Assembly (NCBI GenBank): GCA_014730175.1
Contig: WJIR01000280.1
Span: 1 to 32,510, forward strand
DNA: 32,510 nt
Source: Candidatus Zixiibacteriota bacterium
GTDB lineage: Bacteria; Zixibacteria; MSB-5A5; UM-FILTER-46-8
Direction: 5' to 3'
Shown here: in pieces, positions 1-7,902 of the stretch
How the letters are laid out: each line of letters begins with the position of its first letter
Numbering within the stretch: position 1 is the first letter of the stretch
Program-made: the position numbers and the translations under genes
Notes under the pieces: model-generated
Told to the model about the DNA's origin: nothing
Seen by the model: only the letters and a program-made list of their open reading frames with translations
The model's database searches: none

Positions 1-554
1 AGCTCCAGGGCTGCGGAAAATCCTACTATCGACCAGAGGAAGGGAATGATCCATATATACCAGCGAAGGAGACCTCTTACTTGGAGAAATATACCGAATG
101 TAAATATGGTTAAAGGGCATGGAGTGAGGGGAAAAAAGGGAGATGCCGGGAATCTGTGACCAATGGTGAAACTTAGAATTGGATATATCAACATCGAGTA
201 AAAAATAAAAATGAATCCAATGATATTTGAAATATCGATTTTGAAACCGAATTGGAGCTGCCCCCTGAGACTCTCAATTAATATAATTATACCGTGGACT
301 ACAAATAAGGCGCCGAAAAACGGAGCTAACTGATTAATCCGGGAGAAAAACAAGTGATGATAAACGATTCCCGTCCAGAGCCAGAATACTGATAGCATGA
401 TACCGGTGAACGGATGAGACCAGGATTTTTCTTTATATATGGCATATATCGATGTAATCGCCGCAATGTAACCAATGATATGCATATACCAGATGGTTTG
501 ATTATACGCTTCGAATACCCCGAGAAATGATTTTGTTGAGAAGGGTATATCCAT
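1..554 (-). CDS. DUF6064 family membrane protein (partial, C-terminus off window)
   Basis: Translating the minus strand from the ATG at 554 gives an uninterrupted frame to the window edge, at least 184 residues. It begins MDIPFSTKSFLGVFEAYNQT and alternates hydrophobic segments with short loops. Landmarks typical of DUF6064 are an F-x(2)-YN-x(2)-IW motif near the start, a FWLWTGIVYHHLFF stretch near residues 60-75, and GHRFPASPFF followed by PCPLTIFTFGIFL near residues 130-155. About five to six membrane segments are visible. The function of the family is unknown; it is an inner-membrane protein. The real end lies beyond base 1. A TTG 36 bases upstream in the same frame is an alternative start, but MDIPF fits the family N-terminus better. 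Family recognition is from memory of its conserved motifs. Confidence 0.8.
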   Translation of the reverse strand, partial: MDIPFSTKSFLGVFEAYNQTIWYMHIIGYIAAITSIYAIYKEKSWSHPFTGIMLSVFWLWTGIVYHHLFFSRINQLAPFFGALFVVHGIIILIESLRGQLQFGFKIDISNIIGFIFIFYSMLIYPILSFTIGHRFPASPFFPLTPCPLTIFTFGIFLQVRGLLRWYIWIIPFLWSIVGFSAALE

Positions 555-633
555 ATCGGGAAATGTAATAGCTTCCAGGCATCCAGTCAAGGATGATTTA
601 CTCAGGATATGAGTTCAGTGTAAAAAGAGTTAT

Positions 634-1020
634 CTAAATCCATCCCCGTTTTGTATACAATTCGTATCCTTTCTCCAGGGCATCTCTTATTTGGCTTTCC
701 AGATTTTCATCGAGATATTTAATATGGAAACAGGATTTCCCTTTGAGTAGTTTCAGCAGTTCGGGATGGAAAACATCCTTTAGCGAGGCGTCAGCATAAA
801 TCGGCATGTAATAGAAACCGACATACTTACTCTGGATTATCAGTCCGGCAAAGTAAACCTCCTTGCGTTTCCGACCGGCTATCTCGATATCTTTGAATGA
901 CCAGAGATCATACTTGTTATCCAGATCCATTTTGGGCTCTAATGGATTCTCATATTCCTTGAGAATCTCTTTCAGTCTTTGAAAAATCTTAGTGAGTTCA
1001 CGTTCCATTACTAAAGTCAT
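634..1020 (-). CDS. Small DUF1801-like protein
   Basis: A 128-residue soluble protein with no signal peptide or membrane segment. The middle reads KYVGFYYMPIYAD and the end ELLKLLKGKSCFHIKYLD, then YELYTKRGWI. This resembles the family in which a conserved YVxFxxMPVY strand is followed by KKRMQGKSCFNF and a terminal GFxxYxxxGWI, usually annotated as DUF1801 or hypothetical (a YdhG-like alpha/beta fold). Function is unknown. The annotated ATG at 1020 has AGGA directly against it, which is too close for a ribosome site; the second ATG (M5, at 1008) sits 12 bases after the same AGGA and may be the true start. It lies 79 bases upstream of the DUF6064 gene on the same strand and could be cotranscribed with it. 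Confidence 0.6.
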   Translation of the reverse strand: MTLVMERELTKIFQRLKEILKEYENPLEPKMDLDNKYDLWSFKDIEIAGRKRKEVYFAGLIIQSKYVGFYYMPIYADASLKDVFHPELLKLLKGKSCFHIKYLDENLESQIRDALEKGYELYTKRGWI

Positions 1021-1054
1021 TCCTGAAATTGAGTATTGCTATGCACTAATTCGC

Positions 1055-1220
1055 TAATACGGATAATTCAATAATATTGTTAACCGGTAGCTGAAGGCTT
1101 GTCCTTCGGGAGTCCAATAGAAGTAGATTATTTGCGAATTGGAATTGAAGATTAAAAGGAAACGCCGGAAGCACGAGGCTTCCGCTACCGATTACGAATT
1201 TAATGAACAATCCAGGCTAA
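1055..1220. repeat. MITE/REP-like palindromic repeat, copy A
   Basis: First copy of an element also found at 14235-14401 and 26718-26882. The left end reads TAATACGGATAATTCA and the right end, read backwards, TTAGCCTGGATTGTTCA, giving imperfect terminal inverted repeats. Inside are a left hairpin arm (GGTAGCTGAAGGCTTGT, then CCTTCGG, 1086-1109) and a right arm (CCGGAAGCACGAGGCTTCCG, then CTACC, 1165-1189). The two arms are inverted versions of one another. There is no ORF inside. The rest of the gap, 1221-1284, shows nothing recognisable. Confidence 0.75.
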
Positions 1221-1284
1221 TAAACTTCAGCATATCGACGGGAGTTCCATACCGAAAAACTTAAAATCCATCCATCGAAAAGAG

Positions 1285-1313
1285 TTGGAATTACGCCTCT
1301 GTGTTGCTAATAT
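1285..1313 (+). promoter_or_regulatory. Candidate promoter giving a leaderless transcript
   Basis: TTGGAA (1285-1290) and TAATAT (1308-1313) are separated by 17 bases and each matches the sigma-70 hexamers at 4 of 6 positions. The A of the ATG at 1320 lies 7 bases past the -10 box, about where transcription would begin, and no Shine-Dalgarno sequence precedes it. The run of TA repeats makes the exact -10 uncertain. Confidence 0.35.
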
Positions 1314-1319
1314 ATATAT

Positions 1320-2201
1320 ATGTCAGATAAGATAATGATAACAGGCGCCGCAGGATTTTTGGGATATCATCTTACTTTTCTGCTGAGTGACGACTATACA
1401 GTTGCGGGAACGTTCCACGAAAAAATGACTTCTGTTGTACCCGTACAGCTTTACAAAGTTGATATAACCGATCCGGAGTCCGTCGAAAGCTGTGTAGATA
1501 TCTTCAAGCCCGATTATCTGGTGCATGCGGCGGCATGCGCCGATGTGGATTGGTGCGAGAAGAATCCCGAAGAAGCCATGCGCGTAAATCGGGATGGCAG
1601 CGCCCATGTCGCTGAGATATGCGTAAAACATTCCATACCTTTAATACTGATTTCCACCGATTTGGTTTTTGACGGTAAAAAAGGTGATTATATTGAGAAA
1701 GATGATCCTAATCCGATTAATCTCTACGGTAAGAGCAAGTTAGCGGGAGAACGAAGAGTTCTTGATATATCCGGTGATAACATTGTATTCAGGGTTGCCC
1801 TCCTTTTCGGACCCGATTCGCCTTTTAAAAAAGGTTATATTGTCGGTACTATGGAAAAAATCCGCAATGGAGAGAAAGCGTACTTTTTTAAAGATCAGTA
1901 CAGAACACCGCTTTACACCGCCGATGTCGCTTCTGCTATCGATCATGTTGTCCAACGAAAACCTTCGGGCGGCGTTTACCACCTCTCGGGACCGGATAAA
2001 TTAAACAGGTATGAATTCGGATTGAAAATGCAGGAAGCGTATGGATTTAAAGATGAATTTCTCATTCCTGCATTAATGGAGGATTTACCGGAGTTAATGC
2101 CCCGACCAAAAGATGTGAGTTTGAATCATAAAAAAGCCTCATCGGCGTTCGGATTTGATCCTACCGATGTCGAAGTTGCCCTGCGGTCAATAATCGCTTA
2201 G
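1320..2201 (+). CDS. RmlD-like SDR sugar-nucleotide reductase
   Basis: A 293-residue extended short-chain dehydrogenase of the RmlD (dTDP-4-dehydrorhamnose reductase) substrate-binding family. It has the nucleotide-binding motif ITGAAGFLG (residues 7-15), the family signature HAAACADVDWCEKNPEEA (69-86), STDLVFDG (112-119) with the active-site Thr/Asp, and the catalytic YGKSK (Tyr136, Lys140). Length is normal. RmlD reduces the 4-keto sugar in dTDP-L-rhamnose synthesis, but no rmlA, rmlB or rmlC lies nearby, so the substrate may be another nucleotide sugar. It is convergent with the next gene, only 12 bases apart. No ribosome binding site is visible before the ATG, and the second ATG (M6) has none either, which fits leaderless translation. 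Confidence 0.85.
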   Translation: MSDKIMITGAAGFLGYHLTFLLSDDYTVAGTFHEKMTSVVPVQLYKVDITDPESVESCVDIFKPDYLVHAAACADVDWCEKNPEEAMRVNRDGSAHVAEICVKHSIPLILISTDLVFDGKKGDYIEKDDPNPINLYGKSKLAGERRVLDISGDNIVFRVALLFGPDSPFKKGYIVGTMEKIRNGEKAYFFKDQYRTPLYTADVASAIDHVVQRKPSGGVYHLSGPDKLNRYEFGLKMQEAYGFKDEFLIPALMEDLPELMPRPKDVSLNHKKASSAFGFDPTDVEVALRSIIA

Positions 2202-2213
2202 AAGGTTCCTACC

Positions 2214-4016
2214 CTACTTTATAAGGGTCATTTTCTTAATAATAGATTTATCGCCTGCCTGCAAACGGTAATAATAAATTCCGGAAGCGTAATTTGATGC
2301 GTCAAAACCAATCGAGTATTCCCCGCTACTCTGGAATCTATCAATCAAGGTTGCGATTTCTTGCCCTTTGATATTGTAAACTATGAGCTGAACATTGGCG
2401 GGTTTGGACAATGAGTATCCTATACTCGTACTGGCATTAAATGGATTGGGATAATTCTGCTGGAGAGTAACCTCCTCCGGTATATTAATCTCACCGTATT
2501 CTACAACGTCAGTGTACGAAATTACATCTGAATTGTCTGTTAGCAGCGCGGAATAGCTTGTATCCGCCCCCACGGCATTTACCCGCAGGACTCCAAAAAA
2601 CATTATAGTCTCGCCGATCTCTATCCAATCGATATTAACATTCGCCGCACTCGGGCAGAAACCGAGGCAGCTCCCGCTGCCATCGTCAATTCGGATGCGA
2701 TCTCCATCAGTGTCGTTGGATAACTCGGTCACCTCACCGAACGTCCTGATCCTGCTGCCCTCATAATCAAAGTCATTCACGCTACCGGTTGGATAGTATC
2801 TTCCGAATGGTAAGTCATTATCCGTTGAAATTATCTCATAATTCGAAATATTCTGAATCAATGTCACCCCTTCGTATTCACCTACAATTCCTGACACTTT
2901 TACCCGGTAACTTCGCTGGAAATCCTCAATCAATCCCAGATCGAACAGGTTAATACCCATACCGGAGCTATCCTGTATATAAGCATCCGTTGAGTAGGGA
3001 TTTAATATGCCGGTTCCGATTGTGATAACTCCTTCAATAGTCACCGGTCTATCTTGATAATTATCGTAATCGGTTTGTATATCGGAAATCGGTATCGATT
3101 CATCGCTGCCGATATAATAGAAATCCCCGTTAACAGTATAATTATTCTGACCCGGAGTACGAATTACTATATGGTCATCGACCGGATTGCCCTCGCCATC
3201 CGCTGTCTGATAAACTATCGAAGTTGCCAGCAGCCGCTGCATTGTCTCTGTGTGAGGATGTCCATACCCATTTTGCCCTACCGATATAACCGACACTTCG
3301 GGATCTGTGGTATTCAGGAAAAACTGGTTGGAACTGGCATAAGAGCCGTGATGATTAACCCGATAAATCTCGACATCCCCAACCTCGGGCGCTACCGATG
3401 TTTCAATATCGGTATAGGTTCCATTGGTGAGCCCGGATAGGTCGCCGCCAACAAAGAATTGGAAATCATCGTAGTCGATTACCAGAGAAACGCTAAAATC
3501 ATTTTCGTTGTTCGGACCATTATCGGGAGGGCAACCCGCATCTCTGTAAGGTTCATTCAGAACTTCATTCCCGTTAACAGACACCACTTTCGCCTCAACT
3601 CCCCCGCCTAAATCAAGAATTTGCCCATCGACAATTGTGTGACGTATATCCTCAACCGATGGCTCGTAGTAGTTTTCATAACTCCAAGAACAATAATCCC
3701 ATCCGCGATCATAGACTTTCGATACGGATATATCGCTCGCCTCGATAATGGCATTAACGCCTCCTATATGGTCAGCATGATAGTGCGTGGTAATTATATA
3801 TTCGAGATGGCTGATATTGTAGTTTCTCAGATAGTTAAGCACAATCCATTGACTGGATGGCGGTCCGCTATCCACCATAATATTCATCCCGGACGGAGAC
3901 TGAATTAGAGTGCAATCGCCCTGGCCAATGTTTAAGCAGTGAATAACCAGCTCATTTGCATAAATCGGCAAGTTTGAAAGTATAAAAATAATTAAGAGAA
4001 TAATACATTTACGCAT
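2214..4016 (-). CDS. Secreted ComEC-type metallo-beta-lactamase-fold protein with OB-like domains and T9SS sorting domain
   Basis: A 600-residue exported protein. Residues 1-20 are a signal peptide. Residues 22-300 form a metallo-beta-lactamase fold with the metal motif THYHADH (His78, His80, Asp82, His83), a GGDLSG loop with Asp192 and NHHGS at 221-225, the arrangement of the ComEC/Rec2 hydrolase domain. Residues about 315-395 and 410-505 are two OB-like modules (VTIEGVIT..AYIQDSSG and IRTFGEVT..IRIDDGSG), as in YhcR-type extracellular nucleases. Residues 518-600 are the C-terminal sorting domain, starting at QQNYPNPFNAST and ending KKMTLIK. The inference is a secreted, surface-bound phosphodiesterase or nuclease; the substrate is not shown. 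The ribosome site is weak (GCGAG, then the ATG). It lacks the ComEC membrane channel. Confidence 0.85.
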   Translation of the reverse strand: MRKCIILLIIFILSNLPIYANELVIHCLNIGQGDCTLIQSPSGMNIMVDSGPPSSQWIVLNYLRNYNISHLEYIITTHYHADHIGGVNAIIEASDISVSKVYDRGWDYCSWSYENYYEPSVEDIRHTIVDGQILDLGGGVEAKVVSVNGNEVLNEPYRDAGCPPDNGPNNENDFSVSLVIDYDDFQFFVGGDLSGLTNGTYTDIETSVAPEVGDVEIYRVNHHGSYASSNQFFLNTTDPEVSVISVGQNGYGHPHTETMQRLLATSIVYQTADGEGNPVDDHIVIRTPGQNNYTVNGDFYYIGSDESIPISDIQTDYDNYQDRPVTIEGVITIGTGILNPYSTDAYIQDSSGMGINLFDLGLIEDFQRSYRVKVSGIVGEYEGVTLIQNISNYEIISTDNDLPFGRYYPTGSVNDFDYEGSRIRTFGEVTELSNDTDGDRIRIDDGSGSCLGFCPSAANVNIDWIEIGETIMFFGVLRVNAVGADTSYSALLTDNSDVISYTDVVEYGEINIPEEVTLQQNYPNPFNASTSIGYSLSKPANVQLIVYNIKGQEIATLIDRFQSSGEYSIGFDASNYASGIYYYRLQAGDKSIIKKMTLIK

Positions 4017-4135
4017 ACTGGACTCGCTTTAAGTCTTTAGAACAATAATACTGCGTGCCAGGTTCCTTACAAATAAGATAAGAAATATTAGAAATGTGTA
4101 AAGGATTAAATGCAAATACAGGGGATTAAACCCTA

Positions 4136-4627
4136 CTAATTCAGCTGAGCCAGAACCTCTAAAACTTCACTATTATCAGGGACCTTAGCGATGTCATGAA
4201 TATCGACGTATCTGATAATTCCGCTTTTGTCTATAACGAAGATTCCCCGTTTGGCGTAACCATATTCAGTAAGGAGCCCATACTTTCGAGCAACCTCTCC
4301 GTGCGGGTAATAGTCCGAAAGCAAAGGGAAGTTTAGTCCTCCGAAAGTTTTAGACCAGGCTTTATGGCAATCAATCGAATCCACCGAAATCCCCATTACC
4401 ACTGCATCCTGCCGAGCGAACTTATCCATGTCCTTTTTATAATTAGGAATTTGCACCGAACATACCGGTGTAAAGTCTCCGGGATAGAACGCTAAAACAA
4501 CGTTATATTTCCCCCTGAAACTCGAGAGAGTAAACGGATCTCCATTTTGATCCGGAAGTGTAAAATCGGGAGCCGTATCGCCTACTGACGGGACGACTGA
4601 GTTTTTTTTCAAAGTTTCGTTGTTCAT
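4136..4627 (-). CDS. Peroxiredoxin (AhpC/TSA family)
   Basis: A 163-residue thioredoxin-fold peroxidase that reduces hydrogen peroxide and organic hydroperoxides in the cytoplasm. The start is [14 protein letters not shown], followed by the active-site segment [12 protein letters not shown] (48-59) with peroxidatic Cys56 in the expected P-x(3)-T-x(2)-C context. [13 protein letters not shown] carries a second cysteine, Cys87, and [18 protein letters not shown] is the usual later motif. There is no cysteine at the BCP-type position a few residues after Cys56, nor a C-terminal one, so it is either a 1-Cys enzyme or uses Cys87 in an unusual way. It follows the rubrerythrin-like gene by 22 bases, suggesting a peroxide-defence operon. 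No clear Shine-Dalgarno is seen, so translation may depend on the upstream gene. Confidence 0.92.
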   Translation of the reverse strand: MNNETLKKNSVVPSVGDTAPDFTLPDQNGDPFTLSSFRGKYNVVLAFYPGDFTPVCSVQIPNYKKDMDKFARQDAVVMGISVDSIDCHKAWSKTFGGLNFPLLSDYYPHGEVARKYGLLTEYGYAKRGIFVIDKSGIIRYVDIHDIAKVPDNSEVLEVLAQLN

Positions 4628-4649
4628 ATTACCATTTGGTTTTTACAAA

Positions 4650-5147
4650 TTAGTGTTCAAATTGACCGCTCGATCCGGCGGCGAACCAATCCAGACCGGC
4701 CAATGCGGTTTTTTCCGCGGTCAGTAGATTGAAATGCCCATCCTCTTCCTCTGCCAACCGGCGGAAAACCGCTTTTACTGATTCATCCTCGGTAGATTTC
4801 TCGCCTTCATCGTAATAATCCCTGCTGGCAGCTTCCGCTTCGATAGCTATATCCAGAAGGTCGGGAACACTTATATCATCGGATATCCTGGTGCCTTTCA
4901 GTGCTTTTTCAAAGATACCGATCCCTTTGGGAGGGATGTTGCTTGGTTTGGAATTAAATATATCCTCATATATTTTCTCAAGCACTTGCTTATGTATAAT
5001 TTCGTCGTCGCCGAGATTCTGGATTTTCTTACGGGTTTCCTCCCGTGTAACTTTGCTGGCAAAACCCCTGTAGAAACGCTCGCCGTTAATTTCGGTAGCG
5101 ATTCCTATCTTTAATATCTCAGCAATTTTATCTTTCTTTTCGGACAT
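4650..5147 (-). CDS. Rubrerythrin-like ferritin-family diiron protein
   Basis: A 165-residue four-helix ferritin-like protein. Candidate diiron ligands are in the usual spacing: Glu19 in EINGERFY, Glu49 and His52 in DEIIH, Glu103 or Glu105 in AIEAEAASRDYY, and Glu135 and His138 in EEEDGH. The C-terminal rubredoxin domain of classical rubrerythrin (two CxxC pairs) is absent, so electrons must come from another protein. The likely role is reduction of hydrogen peroxide or iron handling under low oxygen, consistent with the peroxiredoxin gene immediately downstream. A strong GGAGG lies 6 bases before the ATG at 5147. It is divergent from the repeat protein at 5378. Confidence 0.88.
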   Translation of the reverse strand: MSEKKDKIAEILKIGIATEINGERFYRGFASKVTREETRKKIQNLGDDEIIHKQVLEKIYEDIFNSKPSNIPPKGIGIFEKALKGTRISDDISVPDLLDIAIEAEAASRDYYDEGEKSTEDESVKAVFRRLAEEEDGHFNLLTAEKTALAGLDWFAAGSSGQFEH

Positions 5148-5335
5148 TTATCCTCCAGTGGTAGTGTATCGAAAAATCGGAATATGAAATTTAATCAATA
5201 ATTCAGATTTTGCAAATATTTTCTTGTTGATTTTGATGCGTATCATCGTGAGCAATTGGCGGTATCCACTATCCATAAAATCAATCGAGTACATGCCTAT
5301 TATCTTTTTGATTTAGTTCTTGCATATAACAGCAG

Positions 5336-5341
5336 TATAAT
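5336..5341 (+). promoter_or_regulatory. Candidate -10 box for the repeat-protein gene
   Basis: A perfect TATAAT stands 36 bases before the ATG at 5378. No convincing -35 hexamer lies 16-18 bases upstream (TTAGTT at 5313-5318 is the best), so this is only a partial call. Confidence 0.3.
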
Positions 5342-5377
5342 AAATTATTTCATAAATAATAAGCCTGAGGAGAGTCG

Positions 5378-7552
5378 ATGTTTCGAATTATATTATCAAT
5401 GATAGTGTTTATTCTGTTACCGATCTGCGGTTTTGCCCAGGATGATTTGCTCGAAAACGCCTTAGATAGCCTTCAACTGGAAAAATCCGATCTCGGTTAC
5501 CGCCCTAAAGGATACTGGAATCGTTACCCCAACAAGGATCTAATTCCGTATAAAATGCCCCATTTTGATGACTTACTTGCCGAACCGTTGATGGGGTATC
5601 AATTTACGGTTTCCATGGGCAACGTTATAGAGGATTATCTTGAGCCTGAATTTATGGAGGACAAACGGTTTTCGTTACACAGAATAGTCTATCTTTTGGG
5701 AGTGGACAGGAAAATCGGCGGTTTCCGGAATTACTCCACCAATCTAATGGCTGACACCAAAGTCGATTCAACGCAGCCGGTTATCGATGCGCTGCAGAGG
5801 ATTTTTGCTTACAAAAATAAACAAATGCAATTTTACGCTTTTGGCAACAAGTCCTCTTATGATCTTGTGGAGGAAGCTAATGAGCAGCTTATTGATATAC
5901 ATCCCCGGATTCAGATCGAAGTAGCCAAAATAATGCTGAATATACTTGACGCTGTTAAGTGGAGAGACCGCGCCCTGCGCAATGTACCGAGGCAATTGCT
6001 TGAGGATATTTTCGACGCCCTCGATTTCGCTGAGTCGCAGGGCGATGGAACCATTTATTATCCACAATTCGATGATGTTGCCGCTGTTTTGGATGAACAG
6101 TCATTGTACTATTCTTGCATGAAAGCGGCGCAAACCGCCGAGAGCGGAAGAAGAGCTCTGACTGACCTTTATGAGGATGAGTATCTGAATTTCTCTAAGG
6201 TAGATTTCGACTTCGACACTCCAATCGGCAGGATGGTTATAACCGGCGCGAAGAAAAATGAACACAGTTATGATGATTGCTGCCTCCTGATTGACTTCGA
6301 TGGCAACGATACCTACCACGGATGCATTGCCGCTACCCAGAATTCAAGGATTCCAATATCTATCGCTGTTGACTTTGACGGGAAAGATAGATATATCAAT
6401 GAAAAAGAATTACTCCCAACGCAAGGGGCGGGAATTTTCGGCTGCGGCATTCTTATCGATGTTAACGGTGATGACTATTACGAAAGTAGGAAAATATCAC
6501 AAGGCTTTGGACTTTTCGGGGTTGGTTTGCTTCTTGACGAGGAAGGCAATGACGAATTTAGAATGGAATCCTCAGGCCAGGGCTGCGGATACTTCGGTTG
6601 CGGCTTTCATCTCGATGTAGAGGGCGATGATGAATTCTACCTTTACGGCGATGGTCAGGGATTCGGCGGCGTTGGTGGAGGAGTCGGCGTGCTGGGTAAT
6701 CGCGAAGGCGATGACCATTACGTGGCAGAGCCCTCCGCGGATGTGGTAGATCGCGGCGACTATCATTCCGAACATAAGATTAACGTCTCCAATGCCCAGG
6801 GAATGGGCGCCGGGCGGCGAGGGGACGGCACCGATGGTCATAGTTGGTCGGGCGGTTTAGGCGCCATCATAGATATATATGGCGACGACAAGTATGAAGC
6901 CGGCAACTTCTCATTGGGCTGCGGATACTGGTACGGTACCGGGGTGGTTTACGATAAGGAGGGCGACGACCTTTATCGCTCGGTTTATTTCACGCAAGCT
7001 TCGGGAGCGCATTACTGTATTGGAATCATGATCGATGAATCCGGTAATGACCGCCATGAACTTTGGGAAACCTCCGGCGCGGCTTTATCATTCGGATGGG
7101 ATTATACCAACTCATTGCTTGTTGACAAAGGAGGTAATGATTACTACGAAGGTAAGATTATCTCCATAGCCTGCGCCGAAATTCGTTCCAATTCATTCTT
7201 TTTTGAGATGGGCGGTAACGATACTTATAAATTCGGTAAGGGGGCGCTGGGAATGGGCGCATCGGATTATCGGGATGATTATCAATATCCCAACAGGTAC
7301 TCCCCTTATAATTACTTCACGAAGTCAATTGGAATTTTCCTCGATTTCGGCGGCGAAGATAGATACCTCGATTGGGATGTCAAAATGGACGATGCGGAGA
7401 TTTCGGAAACATATAAAAATAACTTTACCTGGTATAATCCTCCATTGGATGATGTCAAATACGGATGGGGCAATTATGGGATAGGTATTGATACCGAGGA
7501 AGGAACAATCCCTGAATTATATTTTTTTAAAAACAAACCTGAGGAAGAATGA
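5378..7552 (+). CDS. Exported protein with about twelve GxDxY repeats (predicted beta-solenoid)
   Basis: A 724-residue protein with a signal peptide (residues 1-20, ending CGFAQ). Residues 25-290 are a helical domain with no motif I recognise. From about residue 300 to 670 a motif of the form [DE]-x-x-G-[ND]-D-x-[YF] recurs roughly every 30-40 residues: FDGNDTY, FDGKDRY, VNGDDYY, EEGNDEF, VEGDDEF, REGDDHY, IYGDDKY, KEGDDLY, ESGNDRH, KGGNDYY, MGGNDTY and FGGEDRY. Between them are glycine-rich turns such as QGFGLFGVGLLLD and GCGYFGCGF. The pattern recalls calcium-binding RTX turns but with one turn per 30-odd residues rather than nine. A stacked beta-solenoid with surface metal sites is my inference. 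There is no sorting domain at the C-terminus. TGAGGAGA four bases before the ATG sets the start. Function is unknown. Confidence 0.85.
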   Translation: MFRIILSMIVFILLPICGFAQDDLLENALDSLQLEKSDLGYRPKGYWNRYPNKDLIPYKMPHFDDLLAEPLMGYQFTVSMGNVIEDYLEPEFMEDKRFSLHRIVYLLGVDRKIGGFRNYSTNLMADTKVDSTQPVIDALQRIFAYKNKQMQFYAFGNKSSYDLVEEANEQLIDIHPRIQIEVAKIMLNILDAVKWRDRALRNVPRQLLEDIFDALDFAESQGDGTIYYPQFDDVAAVLDEQSLYYSCMKAAQTAESGRRALTDLYEDEYLNFSKVDFDFDTPIGRMVITGAKKNEHSYDDCCLLIDFDGNDTYHGCIAATQNSRIPISIAVDFDGKDRYINEKELLPTQGAGIFGCGILIDVNGDDYYESRKISQGFGLFGVGLLLDEEGNDEFRMESSGQGCGYFGCGFHLDVEGDDEFYLYGDGQGFGGVGGGVGVLGNREGDDHYVAEPSADVVDRGDYHSEHKINVSNAQGMGAGRRGDGTDGHSWSGGLGAIIDIYGDDKYEAGNFSLGCGYWYGTGVVYDKEGDDLYRSVYFTQASGAHYCIGIMIDESGNDRHELWETSGAALSFGWDYTNSLLVDKGGNDYYEGKIISIACAEIRSNSFFFEMGGNDTYKFGKGALGMGASDYRDDYQYPNRYSPYNYFTKSIGIFLDFGGEDRYLDWDVKMDDAEISETYKNNFTWYNPPLDDVKYGWGNYGIGIDTEEGTIPELYFFKNKPEEE

Positions 7553-7631
7553 GCGCGGGTCCCGCGGTGGTGGCTTTATGGAGCTAAGGTAAATATAATC
7601 CACTCCGCCGGTCAGCGCTCCAGCGCCGTAG

Positions 7632-7675
7632 GTCGGGTTCCGGAATTCGGCGGTAGCCGAATGGAGAAACCCGAC
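7632..7675. repeat. Double hairpin with nested stems
   Basis: The outer stem GTCGGGTT (7632-7639) pairs with AACCCGAC (7668-7675). Inside it, TTCGGC (7646-7651) pairs with GCCGAA (7656-7661) around the loop GGTA. Confidence 0.8.
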
Positions 7676-7713
7676 ACCGTACTGAAGGCTTGTCTTTCGG
7701 GAAACATCGGGAG

Positions 7714-7733
7714 GTCGGCAGCTTGCTGCCGAC
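7714..7733. repeat. Perfect hairpin GTCGGCAGC/GCTGCCGAC
   Basis: A nine-base perfect inverted repeat with only TT between the halves. In practice a loop of about six bases (GCTTGC) on a seven-base stem is expected. The central GCTTGC resembles the CTTG loop of the dispersed repeat arms. Confidence 0.85.
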
Positions 7734-7740
7734 ATAAATT

Positions 7741-7756
7741 CCCCTCTTGAGAGGGG
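7741..7756. repeat. Perfect palindrome CCCCTCTTGAGAGGGG
   Basis: Seven-base arms around TG, immediately before the next hairpin. Its spacing suggests it belongs to the same inserted unit as 7761-7785. Confidence 0.8.
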
Positions 7757-7760
7757 TGGA

Positions 7761-7785
7761 TTCGTCCCGCGTTCCGCGGGACGAA
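7761..7785. repeat. Hairpin TTCGTCCCGCG/CGCGGGACGAA
   Basis: An eleven-base perfect stem (7761-7771 with 7775-7785) around the three-base loop TTC. Confidence 0.85.
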
Positions 7786-7804
7786 AACGGGGTGTGTTAT
7801 AATA

Positions 7805-7836
7805 TGTGGCGTCAGGTGCGGCGAGCTGACGCCACA
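7805..7836. repeat. Hairpin repeat copy 1, TGTGGCGTCAG/CTGACGCCACA
   Basis: An eleven-base perfect stem around a ten-base loop GTGCGGCGAG. The 28 bases at 7809-7836 recur exactly at 7875-7902. Confidence 0.88.
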
Positions 7837-7845
7837 AGAGTTGTG

Positions 7846-7869
7846 CTGTCGGGTGCCATCACCCGACAG
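7846..7869. repeat. Hairpin CTGTCGGGTG/CACCCGACAG
   Basis: A ten-base perfect stem around the loop CCAT, placed between the two identical GCGTCAG hairpins. Confidence 0.88.
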
Positions 7870-7874
7870 AAAAA

Positions 7875-7902
7875 GCGTCAGGTGCGGCGAGCTGACGCCA
7901 CA
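7875..7902. repeat. Hairpin repeat copy 2, GCGTCAG/CTGACGC
   Basis: Exact second copy of 7809-7836. Here the left flank is a run of A instead of TGTG, so the stem is only seven bases and the outer CACA is unpaired. Confidence 0.88.

Noticed and set aside
4040-4065. TGGCACG resembling a sigma-54 -24 element upstream of the metallo-beta-lactamase gene
   Set aside because: The -12 GC is not found at the required spacing.
6280-7480. Classical RTX (hemolysin-type) calcium repeat domain
   Set aside because: Acidic turns come every 30-40 residues rather than in tandem nonapeptides, and no type I secretion genes are present.
7517-7837. Open frames of 106 codons (minus) and 68 codons (plus, 7747-7953) across the hairpin array
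   Set aside because: They run through perfect palindromes, have no ribosome site and no recognisable protein pattern, and the minus-strand one overlaps the real end of the repeat protein.
7809-7902. Two identical 28-base repeats with a 38-base spacer, as in a minimal CRISPR
   Set aside because: Only two units, the spacer is itself a perfect hairpin, and no cas gene is present; palindromic elements explain it better.
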